44,753 nt of DNA from Candidatus Nealsonbacteria bacterium RIFOXYB1_FULL_40_15. Its GTDB lineage: Bacteria; Patescibacteriota; Minisyncoccia; Minisyncoccales; GWA2-38-27. Location: the NCBI GenBank assembly GCA_001821555.1, contig MHMM01000007.1:1-44753 (forward strand), given 5' to 3'. A program made the position numbers and the translations under genes. The notes below the pieces were generated by a model. That model was not told the origin of the DNA. It saw nothing but the letters and a program-made list of their open reading frames with translations, and did no database searches. Shown here in pieces: positions 7,651 through 15,627 of the stretch. Each line of letters begins with the position of its first letter. The stretch's first letter is position 1.

Positions 7651-8148
7651 TCACGCGATCTTCCGTTTCTGGTCGCTGTCGATCCTACTCTTCAGCCATT
7701 GAAGGTGCTGACGCAGATTCTCCAAGCCGAGTCGTTGCCCATGGGCTTTCTTGATGGACTCTTCACTGAACTCGGCCGCGCAAGTTATCTTCGCGACGGC
7801 CCTTTCGCGAACCTCCGTGGAGATTTTGCCCTCCAAGGAACGGAGGCGGTTGGCCACGTCGGCCACTGCCTGACTGCGAATCTCTTCTTTCCTCTTGGCC
7901 GCCACATCCTGAAGCTCTTTGAGCTCTTTTTCCAGTCGCGGGAAGGTTTTTTCCTGCCCCCAATAGTAAGCCCATGCAAAGATGTTGCCCCAGATCTGAG
8001 GTATTTCGCTACCAGTGATTAACGCCTCCGCCGCCGCCTCAACCAGTCGGTCGTACTCTTGCTTGCCGGCATTACATACCGGATCGCGGTAGTCCCTGTT
8101 CCTTTGCCCACAGTGCGGACAAATATGTCTTTCAGTTCTGTCACTCAT
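7651..8148 (-). CDS. Hypothetical protein with N-terminal zinc-ribbon-like motif
   Basis: I do not recognise this 165-residue protein. It starts with CPHCGQRNRDYRDPVCNAGK, with a CxxC and a further cysteine that could form a small, possibly incomplete, metal site. It continues with a long helical, probably coiled-coil region rich in E, K and R (about residues 65-150). The reading frame is GC-richer and uses codons such as CGG, GCC and CTG more than the neighbouring core genes. It has a full expression cassette of its own: consensus promoter, purine-rich ribosome site (AAGGG) and a strong terminator. Confidence 0.7.
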   Translation of the reverse strand: MSDRTERHICPHCGQRNRDYRDPVCNAGKQEYDRLVEAAAEALITGSEIPQIWGNIFAWAYYWGQEKTFPRLEKELKELQDVAAKRKEEIRSQAVADVANRLRSLEGKISTEVRERAVAKITCAAEFSEESIKKAHGQRLGLENLRQHLQWLKSRIDSDQKRKIA

Positions 8149-8203
8149 CGTTACATCCCTTCAAAGGGGGTTAATAAAATAGATTTACAAATGTCCTGAT
8201 TAA

Positions 8204-8231
8204 ATTATACATTATCAATTATTTTTGTCAA
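8204..8231 (-). promoter_or_regulatory. Consensus sigma70 promoter for the 165-residue gene
   Basis: Both hexamers are perfect, TTGACA and TATAAT, separated by 16 nt. The leader is about 50 nt. Confidence 0.88.
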
Positions 8232-8261
8232 TACTCTTCGGACACTTTTATTATTTTAAAT

Positions 8262-8303
8262 AAAAAAGCCCCGTGTCGCTCATTATCTATGCTAACATGG
8301 GGC
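8262..8303 (-). terminator. Intrinsic terminator of the 46-residue ORF
   Basis: On the minus strand GCCCCATGT pairs with ACACGGGGC (one G-U) and is followed by six Ts. The 5' arm is also the last codons of the small ORF (Ala-Pro-Cys-stop). Confidence 0.85.
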
Positions 8304-8432
8304 GTTGATGTGTTCAGAATCTGCGTCTTCCGCAATTTGCCGAAGAAGCAACATTGTATTTCTTACAGCTTCTCTGTTTCGCCTTCTTTGTTTCCGCAGT
8401 TCTTCTTCGTCTAATTTTTCTTCGTCTTCCAT
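8292..8432 (-). CDS. Small charged protein (46 aa), not in the ORF track
   Basis: The ORF reads MEDEEKLDEEELRKQRRRNR and ends in ...INAPC. It is acidic at the start and arginine-rich in the middle. I recognise no family. Support comes from context: an AAGGAG site 9 nt before the ATG, a promoter (TTGAAA-N16-TATAAA) in the end of ruvA, and a terminator whose stem overlaps its last codons. The layout mirrors the 165-residue gene next door, with the same GCCCC(A/G)TG terminator stem. It could alternatively be a small RNA with fortuitous coding potential. Confidence 0.5.
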   Translation of the reverse strand: MEDEEKLDEEELRKQRRRNREAVRNTMLLLRQIAEDADSEHINAPC

Positions 8433-8473
8433 ATCTGATCTCCTTGTAAATGAGCAAAGCGCACTTTTTTCAT

Positions 8474-8501
8474 TTTATACGCTTTTGTTCAATATTTTCA
8501 A
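8474..8501 (-). promoter_or_regulatory. Promoter embedded in the 3' end of ruvA
   Basis: TTGAAA and TATAAA are 16 nt apart on the minus strand. The ruvA stop codon TAA forms part of the -10 box. It would drive the 46-residue ORF. Confidence 0.6.
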
Positions 8502-9032
8502 GGCAGCTTTCAATCTTTCTTCCGGAGAAAGATTTGAGGGAATCTTTTCCAGGGTTTCTCTAGCTTCTTTTCTGGAAAATCCCAATCCTACCAACCCGTC
8601 CTCTGCCTCGTCGTCTTTCTTTTCTGGAATATCTTTGATTTTCCCTGTGAGCTCTAAAATAATAGCCATTGCTTTTTTCTTTCCTATTCCTGGAATTCCG
8701 AAGAATACGCTTTCGTCCTTATTCTTTATCTTTTCTTTTATTTCCTCAAGAGAACCCAAAGAAGATATTTCCAGAGCGGCCTTAGGGCCTATCCCTCTTA
8801 TCTGCTCTAACATCTCAAAAAATTCAAGCTCCTTTTCTGCTAAAAACCCGTAAATATCAATAGCGTCTTCTTTTACATTGGTAAAGCAGTGCAGATTGAT
8901 GTTATCCCCTATTTTTGGTATAATAGAAAGGTTCTTCTTAGATAAGAAAACTTTATATCCGACACCACCCGTTTTTACAGTTATGGACTTTTCCTTCTTT
9001 GAAATTACAGTTCCTTCTAAGTAAGCTATCAT
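8475..9032 (-). CDS. ruvA: Holliday junction helicase subunit RuvA
   Basis: RuvA binds four-way junctions and loads RuvB. The start is MIAYLEGTV, the family consensus; the 20 extra residues in the ORF track run into the intergenic repeat. The 185-residue product has the OB domain (about 1-65), two helix-hairpin-helix motifs (LEQIRGIGPKAALEI and FGIPGIGKKKAMAI), and the flexible linker plus RuvB-binding domain III. ruvA, ruvB and ruvC are scattered in this window rather than in one operon. No Shine-Dalgarno is seen. Confidence 0.96.
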   Translation of the reverse strand: MIAYLEGTVISKKEKSITVKTGGVGYKVFLSKKNLSIIPKIGDNINLHCFTNVKEDAIDIYGFLAEKELEFFEMLEQIRGIGPKAALEISSLGSLEEIKEKIKNKDESVFFGIPGIGKKKAMAIILELTGKIKDIPEKKDDEAEDGLVGLGFSRKEARETLEKIPSNLSPEERLKAALKILNKSV

Positions 9033-9049
9033 TTTGATATATTTCCGAA

Positions 9050-9140
9050 AAATAATATTTGCAAGACCCTGCGAACGCGACGGCGTAAGCACGAGGAATT
9101 TTTCAGCAGAAAAATATCTGTGTCTAGCAAATATTTATTT
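9050..9140 (+). repeat. Structured intergenic repeat, copy 1 (ruvA/uvrB)
   Basis: The element has outer arms ATATTTGC/GCAAATAT, an inner AGAC/GTCT pair, a CCTGCG ... CGAGG pair, and a hairpin ATTTTT-cagcag-AAAAAT. Copy 2 at 27037-27127 matches at 53 of 60 core positions, and both stems that differ do so with compensating changes. It lies between divergently transcribed genes in the same orientation as copy 2. I cannot tell whether it works as RNA or as DNA. Confidence 0.8.
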
Positions 9141-9160
9141 GAGGAATATTATATTTTAGC

Positions 9161-11098
9161 ATGGATTTCAAATTAGTATCAAATTTTAAGCCGGCAGGAG
9201 ACCAGCCGGAAGCAATAGAAAAACTGATAAAAAACATTCAAAAGGGCGAAAAACACCAGGTGCTTTTGGGTGTCACAGGATCAGGAAAAACATATGTGAT
9301 GTCCAATGTAGTGGAAAGAACCGGCCTTCCTGCTTTGGTTATAAGCCACAATAAGACTCTGGCGGCCCAGCTTTACCAGGAATTCAAAGGGTTTTTCCCT
9401 GGCAACGCTGTCCACTATTTCGTGAGTTATTATGATTATTACCAGCCGGAAGCGTACATTCCCCAAACAGACACTTATATAGAAAAGGATGCCAGCATAA
9501 ACGAAGAGATAGACCGAATGAGACATTCCGCTGTCCAGGATCTGATCATGAGAAAAGATGTAATAATAGCCGCTTCTGTTTCCTGCATATATAATATAGG
9601 GTCTCCAAAAAATTATGAATTCGTGTCTTCTGAATTTAAAAAGGGGCAGAAGATATCAAGAAGAGATTTCTTAAGAAAACTCACTCTGCTCCAATACCAG
9701 AGAAACGACTCTGAATTTGGGCCCGGAGATTTCAGGGCAAGGGGCGGATCTGTTGAAATAAATCTTATCACGGGCGAAAATGTCCTAAAATTTGATTTTT
9801 TAGAAGATACCATAGAAAAGATCTCGCGGTCTGAATCTTCGGTGGATCCTAAATATATTGAAATAACAGAAGCTGTCCATCTCTTTCCAGCTGCATTTTG
9901 GACAACTCCCGAAAAAAAGATGAAAGAAGCTGTAAAGAATATAAGGGAGGAGCTTTACGAAAGATTGCAAGAACTCAAAAAACAGGGGAAAACAATAGAG
10001 GCCCAGAGACTGGAAAGAAGAACAGAATACGATCTTGAAATGATAGAAGAATCAGGATACTGCAACGGGATAGAAAACTATTCAAGACATATGGAATTCA
10101 GAAAACCCGGCGAAGCCCCCTTCAGTCTTATAGATTACTATAAAGAATACTATCCTGAAGGATTTATTATATTTATTGACGAATCCCACCAGACAATCCC
10201 CCAGATAAGGGCCATGGCTGTTCAGGATAGGATAAGAAAAGAAACTCTTGTCAGCCACGGATTCCGCCTGCCTTCGGCTATAGATAACCGCCCCTTAAAG
10301 TTCAGCGAGTTTGAAAAAAGAATAGATAAGGCCGTTTATGTTTCAGCCACCCCTTCTTTGTATGAAAAAAACAAAGCAAAGGATAATATAATAGAGCAGA
10401 TCATCAGGCCCACAGGCCTCTTGGAGCCAGAAATAGAAATAAGAAAAACAGAAAACCAGCTTAGAAACTTGATAGAAGAAATACAAAAGCGGGTTGAGAA
10501 AAATCAGAAAACCCTTGTCCTTACCTTGACGAAGAGACTTTCTGAAGCGGTTTCAGAATATCTTTCAGAGCGGGGAATAAAAAACAACTGGCTGCATTCT
10601 GAAGTAAAAACTTTGGACCGGCCTAAAATATTAAGAGATTTAAGACTCGGCAAATATGACGTTCTTGTAGGAATCAATCTTTTGAGAGAGGGACTGGATC
10701 TTCCGGAGGTTTCCTTGGTCGCCATACTAGATGCGGACAAAGAAGGTTTTTTAAGAAATGAAACTACTCTTATACAGATTATGGGAAGGGCGGCCAGGCA
10801 TCCCGAAGGAAAAATTATACTTTACGCAGATAAAACAACAGGATCTATGGCTTCTGCCATAAAGGAAATAAAAAGAAGAAGAAAAATACAAGAAGACTAC
10901 AACAAAGAACATCATATTACGCCTAAGGCAATTACTAAAGAAATAAGAGAATGGATGTTTTCTGAAAAAGAAATACTCCCCCTGGATTTAGCTCAAGATA
11001 AAAAAATCCTAGAAAAAGAAATGAAAAAAGCCGCCAAAAATCTGGACTTTGAGAGAGCGGCTGAGATAAGAGACGCGATCAAAAGGATCTCCTCTTGA
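9161..11098 (+). CDS. uvrB: UvrABC system protein B
   Basis: UvrB is the damage-verifying helicase of nucleotide excision repair. The 645-residue product has Walker A GVTGSGKT (about residue 40), the beta-hairpin YYDYYQPEAYIP that clamps the damaged strand, helicase motifs including IFIDESH and MGRAARH, and a C-terminal UVR domain (LDFERAAEIRDAI) for UvrC contact. A TATATT box ends 5 nt before the ATG, suggesting a leaderless message. uvrA and uvrC are not in the window. The rpsT promoter overlaps its stop codon. Confidence 0.98.
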   Translation: MDFKLVSNFKPAGDQPEAIEKLIKNIQKGEKHQVLLGVTGSGKTYVMSNVVERTGLPALVISHNKTLAAQLYQEFKGFFPGNAVHYFVSYYDYYQPEAYIPQTDTYIEKDASINEEIDRMRHSAVQDLIMRKDVIIAASVSCIYNIGSPKNYEFVSSEFKKGQKISRRDFLRKLTLLQYQRNDSEFGPGDFRARGGSVEINLITGENVLKFDFLEDTIEKISRSESSVDPKYIEITEAVHLFPAAFWTTPEKKMKEAVKNIREELYERLQELKKQGKTIEAQRLERRTEYDLEMIEESGYCNGIENYSRHMEFRKPGEAPFSLIDYYKEYYPEGFIIFIDESHQTIPQIRAMAVQDRIRKETLVSHGFRLPSAIDNRPLKFSEFEKRIDKAVYVSATPSLYEKNKAKDNIIEQIIRPTGLLEPEIEIRKTENQLRNLIEEIQKRVEKNQKTLVLTLTKRLSEAVSEYLSERGIKNNWLHSEVKTLDRPKILRDLRLGKYDVLVGINLLREGLDLPEVSLVAILDADKEGFLRNETTLIQIMGRAARHPEGKIILYADKTTGSMASAIKEIKRRRKIQEDYNKEHHITPKAITKEIREWMFSEKEILPLDLAQDKKILEKEMKKAAKNLDFERAAEIRDAIKRISS

Positions 11099-11123
11099 TA
11101 TTTTTAGCTTTTTAAGGTATGCT
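11095..11123 (+). promoter_or_regulatory. rpsT promoter overlapping the uvrB stop
   Basis: TTGATA-N17-TATGCT. The TGA of uvrB is inside the -35 hexamer. The -10 box ends 9 nt before the rpsT ATG, leaving a leader of only a few bases. Confidence 0.7.
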
Positions 11124-11132
11124 GGCTTTATT

Positions 11133-11393
11133 ATGCCTATAACAAAATCAGCGCAAAAAGCCTTGAGGCAAAATGCAAAAAGAGCTTCTCTGAACAGAAT
11201 GTACGAAAAAAAGATTAAGATTCTTGTAAAAGAAATTTCTTCTTTGATTAAAGAAAAGAAAAAAGAAGAAGCCAAAGCCCTTTTATCCAAGATTTACAAG
11301 GCATTAGACAAGGCGGCAAAAACAAACGTCATAAAAAAGAATACGGCCTCAAGGAAAAAAAGCAGGATAACAAAACAGGTCGAAAAAATCTAG
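11133..11393 (+). CDS. rpsT: 30S ribosomal protein S20
   Basis: S20 is a helical-bundle protein that binds 16S rRNA early in assembly. The 86-residue product has the family features: SAQKALRQNAKRASLNR at the start, alternating K/A-rich helices, and NVIKKNTASRKKSRI near the end. Its own promoter overlaps uvrB and gives an almost leaderless transcript. The stop shares a CTAG with the stop of the convergent holA. Confidence 0.95.
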   Translation: MPITKSAQKALRQNAKRASLNRMYEKKIKILVKEISSLIKEKKKEEAKALLSKIYKALDKAAKTNVIKKNTASRKKSRITKQVEKI

Positions 11394-12298
11394 ATCCTGC
11401 TCACCAGCATTTCAATCCCCTCTTCGGGGTCCATTTTCCCCGTCTTTATCTCTAACTCTGCCCGGAAAATATCCCGGTAGATTTTTTTTAATTCTTCAAA
11501 AGAAAATCTTTCCGCCTGCCAGCAAGTTTTTTTGACAACAAAAGGATTGAGCCCGGTTTTTGCCAGAATTTTTCCGAACGGATATCCTTTTGATAAAAGC
11601 TCTTTTATAACAAGAAGGTTTCTAAATTGATAGTTTATCATTGAAAAAACATACAAAGGAGAGTCTCCTTTTTGAAGATGTTTTTTTACCAGCTTGAGAG
11701 CAAGGGCTTTATTTCTGTCTGCAATGCTATCAATAGTTTTAAAAATATTATTTTCAATAATAGGCCTTACCAATAACTCCACGTCTTCTTTTTTGGCTTG
11801 GCTGTTTTTTGTATAATTCATTATCTTCGTTATTTCGTTTCCCATTCTCCAAAGATCGGGACCCACATATTCAACCAGGGTTTTTTCCGCAGGATATTCA
11901 GCTTTTAATCCTTTGTTTCTCATCCATTGGATGAGTTTTAAGCCCGATAGAAGATCAAATTTCTGGCATTTCCCATTCTGTCCGGCCAGAGCCTGAAGAA
12001 GAGGCTTTGGAACTTCTCCCTCCTGGCAAAAAACCAAAATATCTTTTGATTTTAGAACGGCGTCGTGCTCTTTTAAGAATTCTTCTTTGAATTGAGCAGA
12101 CGAAAACGGGTTCTCAAGGATAAGAAGCTTTGCCTCTTCAAACATTGAACGCTGCCTAATCTCTTCTTTTATATCTTTAAATGAAAAATCCTGGAATCTT
12201 TTAAGACTTACGCTTCCTTTTTTTTCGTACTTCTGGATAATTTCTTTGAGCTTATCTCCTATTCTGTATCTATCTTCTCCATATAGCAGAATAATCAT
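11390..12298 (-). CDS. holA: DNA polymerase III delta subunit
   Basis: Delta opens the sliding clamp as part of the clamp loader. I start it at MIILLYGEDRYR, which overlaps the mutM stop as ATGA; the longer ORF start lies inside mutM. The 302 residues match the family in length. The N-terminal GEDRYRIGDKLKEI, the central ALKLVKKHLQKGDSPLYVFSMINYQFRNLL region and the C-terminal AELEIKTGKMDPEEGIEML are typical. It ends convergently on rpsT with a shared CTAG stop. Confidence 0.92.
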   Translation of the reverse strand: MIILLYGEDRYRIGDKLKEIIQKYEKKGSVSLKRFQDFSFKDIKEEIRQRSMFEEAKLLILENPFSSAQFKEEFLKEHDAVLKSKDILVFCQEGEVPKPLLQALAGQNGKCQKFDLLSGLKLIQWMRNKGLKAEYPAEKTLVEYVGPDLWRMGNEITKIMNYTKNSQAKKEDVELLVRPIIENNIFKTIDSIADRNKALALKLVKKHLQKGDSPLYVFSMINYQFRNLLVIKELLSKGYPFGKILAKTGLNPFVVKKTCWQAERFSFEELKKIYRDIFRAELEIKTGKMDPEEGIEMLVSRI

Positions 12299-13113
12299 AA
12301 TTTTTGGCAAGACGGGCAAAAATGAGCGCTTCTCTGCCCTATTTTTTTTCTCTTTATTAGACTAGAACACCTAAAGCATTTCTGGCCCTCTCTACCGTAA
12401 GCTTTTTTTATCTCTCCGAATTTTCCTTTTATGCCTTCGGTATTTCTAAAATCCGAGATGCTCGTTCCCCCCGCTTCAAGAGCTTTTTTTAAAATCTTTT
12501 TTGAACTTTTGTAAATATCCTGCATTTCTTTTTCTGAAATATCGGCTGTTTTTCTTTCGGGATGCACATTGCTCTCCCAAAGGATTTCATCAGAGTATAT
12601 GTTCCCTATTCCAGAAACAACCGTCTGGTCCATCAAAACCTGTTTTATTTTCCCTCTTTTTTTCCTTATCTTTGCCTCAAACTCTTCGGATCCGATTTGG
12701 AAAGGATCGGGCCCTATTTTCTCCAGATCTTTTTCTATTTCTTCTTTCTTCTTAAGTTCTATTTTCGCAAATTTTCTCAAATCTGAAAGCGCGAGAGTCT
12801 TCCCATTATCTAAAATAAACTTTGCGTGGACAAAAGAGTTCATTGGGTCTTTTTCATTCCATCGGTCATAAAGATAATGCCCTGTTAGCTTAAGATGGGT
12901 TAGCATTGAAAGGCCTCCCGACAGATCAAAAATCAGATTCTTGCCCTTCCGCCAAATCCTGACTATTTTTTTTCCTATTATTTCTTTTCTGAAAGAGCTC
13001 CAATCTTTCTTTATAATCTTCGGCTCGTCGGTCCAAACATCAACAAAGGTTCTGTTAAGAACCTTTGATTCCAAGCTTTTCCTTGTTGTCTCCACCTCGG
13101 GAAACTCCGGCAT
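12295..13113 (-). CDS. mutM: Formamidopyrimidine-DNA glycosylase
   Basis: MutM (Fpg) removes oxidised purines such as 8-oxoguanine. It begins MPEFPEVET, where Pro2 is the catalytic nucleophile after Met removal and Glu3 takes part in the reaction. The helix-two-turn-helix region (VVSGIGNIYSDEILW) and the C-terminal zinc finger (CFRC ... CPSC) are intact, and the length of 272 is normal. It lies 1 nt behind the response regulator and overlaps holA by 4 nt. Confidence 0.96.
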   Translation of the reverse strand: MPEFPEVETTRKSLESKVLNRTFVDVWTDEPKIIKKDWSSFRKEIIGKKIVRIWRKGKNLIFDLSGGLSMLTHLKLTGHYLYDRWNEKDPMNSFVHAKFILDNGKTLALSDLRKFAKIELKKKEEIEKDLEKIGPDPFQIGSEEFEAKIRKKRGKIKQVLMDQTVVSGIGNIYSDEILWESNVHPERKTADISEKEMQDIYKSSKKILKKALEAGGTSISDFRNTEGIKGKFGEIKKAYGREGQKCFRCSSLIKRKKIGQRSAHFCPSCQKL

Positions 13114-13114
13114 T

Positions 13115-13501
13115 TTATTGCGCAGGAGCTGACTCCGGCTTTAGTACGGATCTCACTTTTTCTATTATTTCTCCGGGAGTAAAATGGGCTTTGATGAGAT
13201 AATCGGAAGCTCCCATCTTCAGGCCTTTTTCTATATCGTCTTTTTGGCCAAGATTGGACAATATAATGACGGGCACGTTTGAAATTTCAGGATCCGCCTT
13301 TATCCTCGCCAAAACTTCAAATCCGTCAATTCCGGGAAGTATCAAATCCAAGAGAACAAGATCCGGCTTCTCCTTCTTTACAGCTTCAATCCCCTTCTCT
13401 CCGTCTACGGCTTCGGCTATATCATATCCTTCCTTTAGAATTTTCTGCGAGATAAGCTCTCTCAGAAATTTATCGTCTTCAACAACTAATATCTTTTTCA
13501 T
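13115..13501 (-). CDS. Single-domain response regulator
   Basis: The 128-residue product is a CheY-like receiver only. The acidic pocket is in VVEDDK, the phosphorylated Asp is in LVLLDLILPG (about residue 53), and the conserved Lys is in YLIKAHF. There is no DNA-binding output domain, so it must act by protein contact. It is downstream of the histidine kinase on the same strand and is likely its partner. Confidence 0.93.
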   Translation of the reverse strand: MKKILVVEDDKFLRELISQKILKEGYDIAEAVDGEKGIEAVKKEKPDLVLLDLILPGIDGFEVLARIKADPEISNVPVIILSNLGQKDDIEKGLKMGASDYLIKAHFTPGEIIEKVRSVLKPESAPAQ

Positions 13502-13515
13502 GCTTTTTTTGATTT

Positions 13516-13532
13516 CTGCAGTCGGACTGCAG
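13516..13532. repeat. 17-bp palindrome between kinase and regulator genes
   Basis: CTGCAGTCGGACTGCAG is a perfect inverted repeat around one central base, in the 80-nt gap between the kinase stop and the regulator start. It may be an operator, a processing site or a weak attenuator. Confidence 0.6.
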
Positions 13533-13581
13533 TCTTCTTAATTAATAATTAATGTTAACTTATATAGAAAATGTTTGCAAA

Positions 13582-14685
13582 TCAGTAAAATTCGCTGGTC
13601 AAAAATTCTCCGAAACTCTTTTTAATGGGCACTGTAAAATAGAAAGCTGTTCCTTTCCCCTCTTCCGATTCAAACCAGATTTTTCCCTCGTGGGCTTCAA
13701 TTATATTTTTGACGATATAAAGCCCCAGACCAGTTCCTTCCGTGTCTATCTTTCTTATATTTGAGCTTCTGAAAAATTTGCTGAAGATTTTATCTTGTTC
13801 GTTAAACGGAATTCCCATCCCCGAATCTTCTATTCTAACCTCTATGTCTTTTTTCCCCTTTTCTATTGAAACTATAATTTTCCCTCCTTCGGGAGTATAT
13901 CTTATAGCATTGTCCAGAATATTTGTTACGGCTATTTTCATTTTTTCTATATCAAGCATCACTTGGGGAAGCTGCTCCTCGGGCTTTAGAAAATCAACCT
14001 GCAAATTTTTATTTTCCAGATCCTTCCGATGATCTTCCACCACCGATAAAATAATTTCTCCGAGATTTGAAAGAACAACTTTATTGAGATACCTTCCTTC
14101 CTCTATTTCTGCGACATTAAGAAGATCGTTTACCAGATTTATAACTTTATTGTTTGTTATAAAAGCTTGCTTTACAACTTCTTCCTGCTTCTCGGTAAGC
14201 TTTCCTAGATCTCCGTCTAATAAAGTCTGGAGGGACCACTTGATTCCTGAAATAGGAGTTCTTAATTGATGGGCGGCAAGAGTGACAAACTCGCTTTTGA
14301 GTTTGTCCGCAAGTTTTTCTCTTGTAACATCGTGAAGTATGACCAACGTGCTCAATCTTTCCTGCCTTAATTTGACATGGACTGTTGTGACTTCAAGTAT
14401 TACATTCTCCCCGGCCTCAACTTCCTCTCTGAAACATTCTCTTAATCCTGCCCCTAAATGTTTTACCAAGGGCTCCATTCTTTCAAATCTGTTGATCTCC
14501 AAAGTTGACTTCCCTAAAACATCTTTGTCCTCAACATCCAGGATTTTCTTGGCTTGGGGATTCAAAAGGAAGAGCCGGTTGTTCTTGTCAAAGACTAGCA
14601 AGCCATCCGTGAGATAGTTCACAATAGTCAGATCCGATCCCTGCATCCCATTGTTCTCTTCTTTTTTTTCTTTATTCCAAAACAT
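13582..14685 (-). CDS. Soluble PAS-domain sensor histidine kinase
   Basis: The 367-residue protein has no membrane segment. A PAS-like sensor domain (about residues 20-125; LLVFDKNNRLFLLNPQAKKIL) is followed by HisKA with the phospho-acceptor in AAHQLRTP (about residue 143) and HATPase with NILDNAIRYTP (N box), DSGMGIP (G1) and GTGLGLYIVK (G2). The track start is a TTG; the ATG at 14685 overlaps the exonuclease stop as TGATG and is preferred. The signal sensed is not evident. Confidence 0.94.
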   Translation of the reverse strand: MFWNKEKKEENNGMQGSDLTIVNYLTDGLLVFDKNNRLFLLNPQAKKILDVEDKDVLGKSTLEINRFERMEPLVKHLGAGLRECFREEVEAGENVILEVTTVHVKLRQERLSTLVILHDVTREKLADKLKSEFVTLAAHQLRTPISGIKWSLQTLLDGDLGKLTEKQEEVVKQAFITNNKVINLVNDLLNVAEIEEGRYLNKVVLSNLGEIILSVVEDHRKDLENKNLQVDFLKPEEQLPQVMLDIEKMKIAVTNILDNAIRYTPEGGKIIVSIEKGKKDIEVRIEDSGMGIPFNEQDKIFSKFFRSSNIRKIDTEGTGLGLYIVKNIIEAHEGKIWFESEEGKGTAFYFTVPIKKSFGEFLTSEFY

Positions 14686-15563
14686 CAAAGCAGTTTAAGA
14701 TTTGTTTCTCTTTTGCCTAATCTTTTAATTAAAGATTTAAAATTATATTCTTCAAGCATTTCCAGGCCCTTTTTGCTATTATATCCCTTCCAGGCCAAAT
14801 CTTTAAGCCCAAAATCAAATGGAACTGACTTTTCTATTTCAACCAGCATTTTAGACATAAAAGCGTCTTCTTTCCCCGACTCCAATTTCTTCCTCAAAGA
14901 AGGACTCACCTTGTCTAGATTTTTGTAGGCCGCCTCTAGGGATCCGAAGTCTTTTATAATTTTTGACGCTGCCTTCTCCCCTATCCCTCTTACCCCGGGG
15001 ATATTGTCTGAAGGATCCCCCCTCAAAGATTTGAAGTCAATCAAGTTTTCAGGATTAAGCCCTGAATATCTTTCCGAAACTTCTTTCCTTCCGTAAATCA
15101 AAGCATCTTTTATTCCTCTTTTAAGAAGATATACTTTGACATTATCTTTTACCAACTGGAGCGCATCCATATCTCCTGTGAGTATTATCACCTCCGCATC
15201 TTTTGAAAACTTTTCGGCGGCAGTCCCTATAATATCATCGGCCTCATATCCTTCTTTTTCAAAAACAAAAACGGAGAAGGCGTTGAGAAAATCTTTCACT
15301 TTTGGTATTTGGCTGTAAAGCTCATCGGGGGCCTTTTGTCTTGTCGCTTTATAACCCTTGTATTCTTTATGCCTGAATGTCGGAGCAGGATAATCAAAAG
15401 CCGCCAAAATAAAATCGGGATTAAACTCTTTTACCGCCTTAAAGAAAAAAAGAAGAAATCCGTAAACAGCCCCCGTCTGCTCTCCGTTCTTGCTTTCTAA
15501 AGGAGGGAGGGCGTGAAACGCTCTATGTATCACCGCGTTTGCATCAATAATAGCAAGCTTCAT
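14685..15563 (-). CDS. Stand-alone 5'-3' exonuclease (PolA N-domain type)
   Basis: The 292-residue product matches the flap nuclease domain normally fused to DNA polymerase I. Metal-binding acidic residues appear in IIDANAV, AAFDYP, YEADDIIG, TGDMDALQL and RGDPSDNIPGVRGIGEKAA, the last being the H3TH DNA-binding element. The polymerase part is absent here. It probably trims flaps and RNA primers. A TAGAAT box 8 nt before the ATG suggests leaderless transcription. It heads the operon with the kinase, regulator, mutM and holA. Confidence 0.93.
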   Translation of the reverse strand: MKLAIIDANAVIHRAFHALPPLESKNGEQTGAVYGFLLFFFKAVKEFNPDFILAAFDYPAPTFRHKEYKGYKATRQKAPDELYSQIPKVKDFLNAFSVFVFEKEGYEADDIIGTAAEKFSKDAEVIILTGDMDALQLVKDNVKVYLLKRGIKDALIYGRKEVSERYSGLNPENLIDFKSLRGDPSDNIPGVRGIGEKAASKIIKDFGSLEAAYKNLDKVSPSLRKKLESGKEDAFMSKMLVEIEKSVPFDFGLKDLAWKGYNSKKGLEMLEEYNFKSLIKRLGKRETNLKLL

Positions 15564-15582
15564 ATATATATTATTCTAGCAT

Positions 15583-15615
15583 AAAAAACAGCGCCCTTAA
15601 AAGCGCCGTTTTTAG
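15583..15615 (-). terminator. Intrinsic terminator of the coiled-coil gene
   Basis: On the minus strand an AACGGCGC ... GCGCTGTT hairpin with one mismatch is followed by six Ts. Confidence 0.75.
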
Positions 15616-15627
15616 CGAGAGACAACA

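Noticed and set aside
9033-9092. N-terminal extension of RuvA in the ORF track
   Set aside because: The RuvA family starts MIAYLEG; the extension reads the intergenic repeat.
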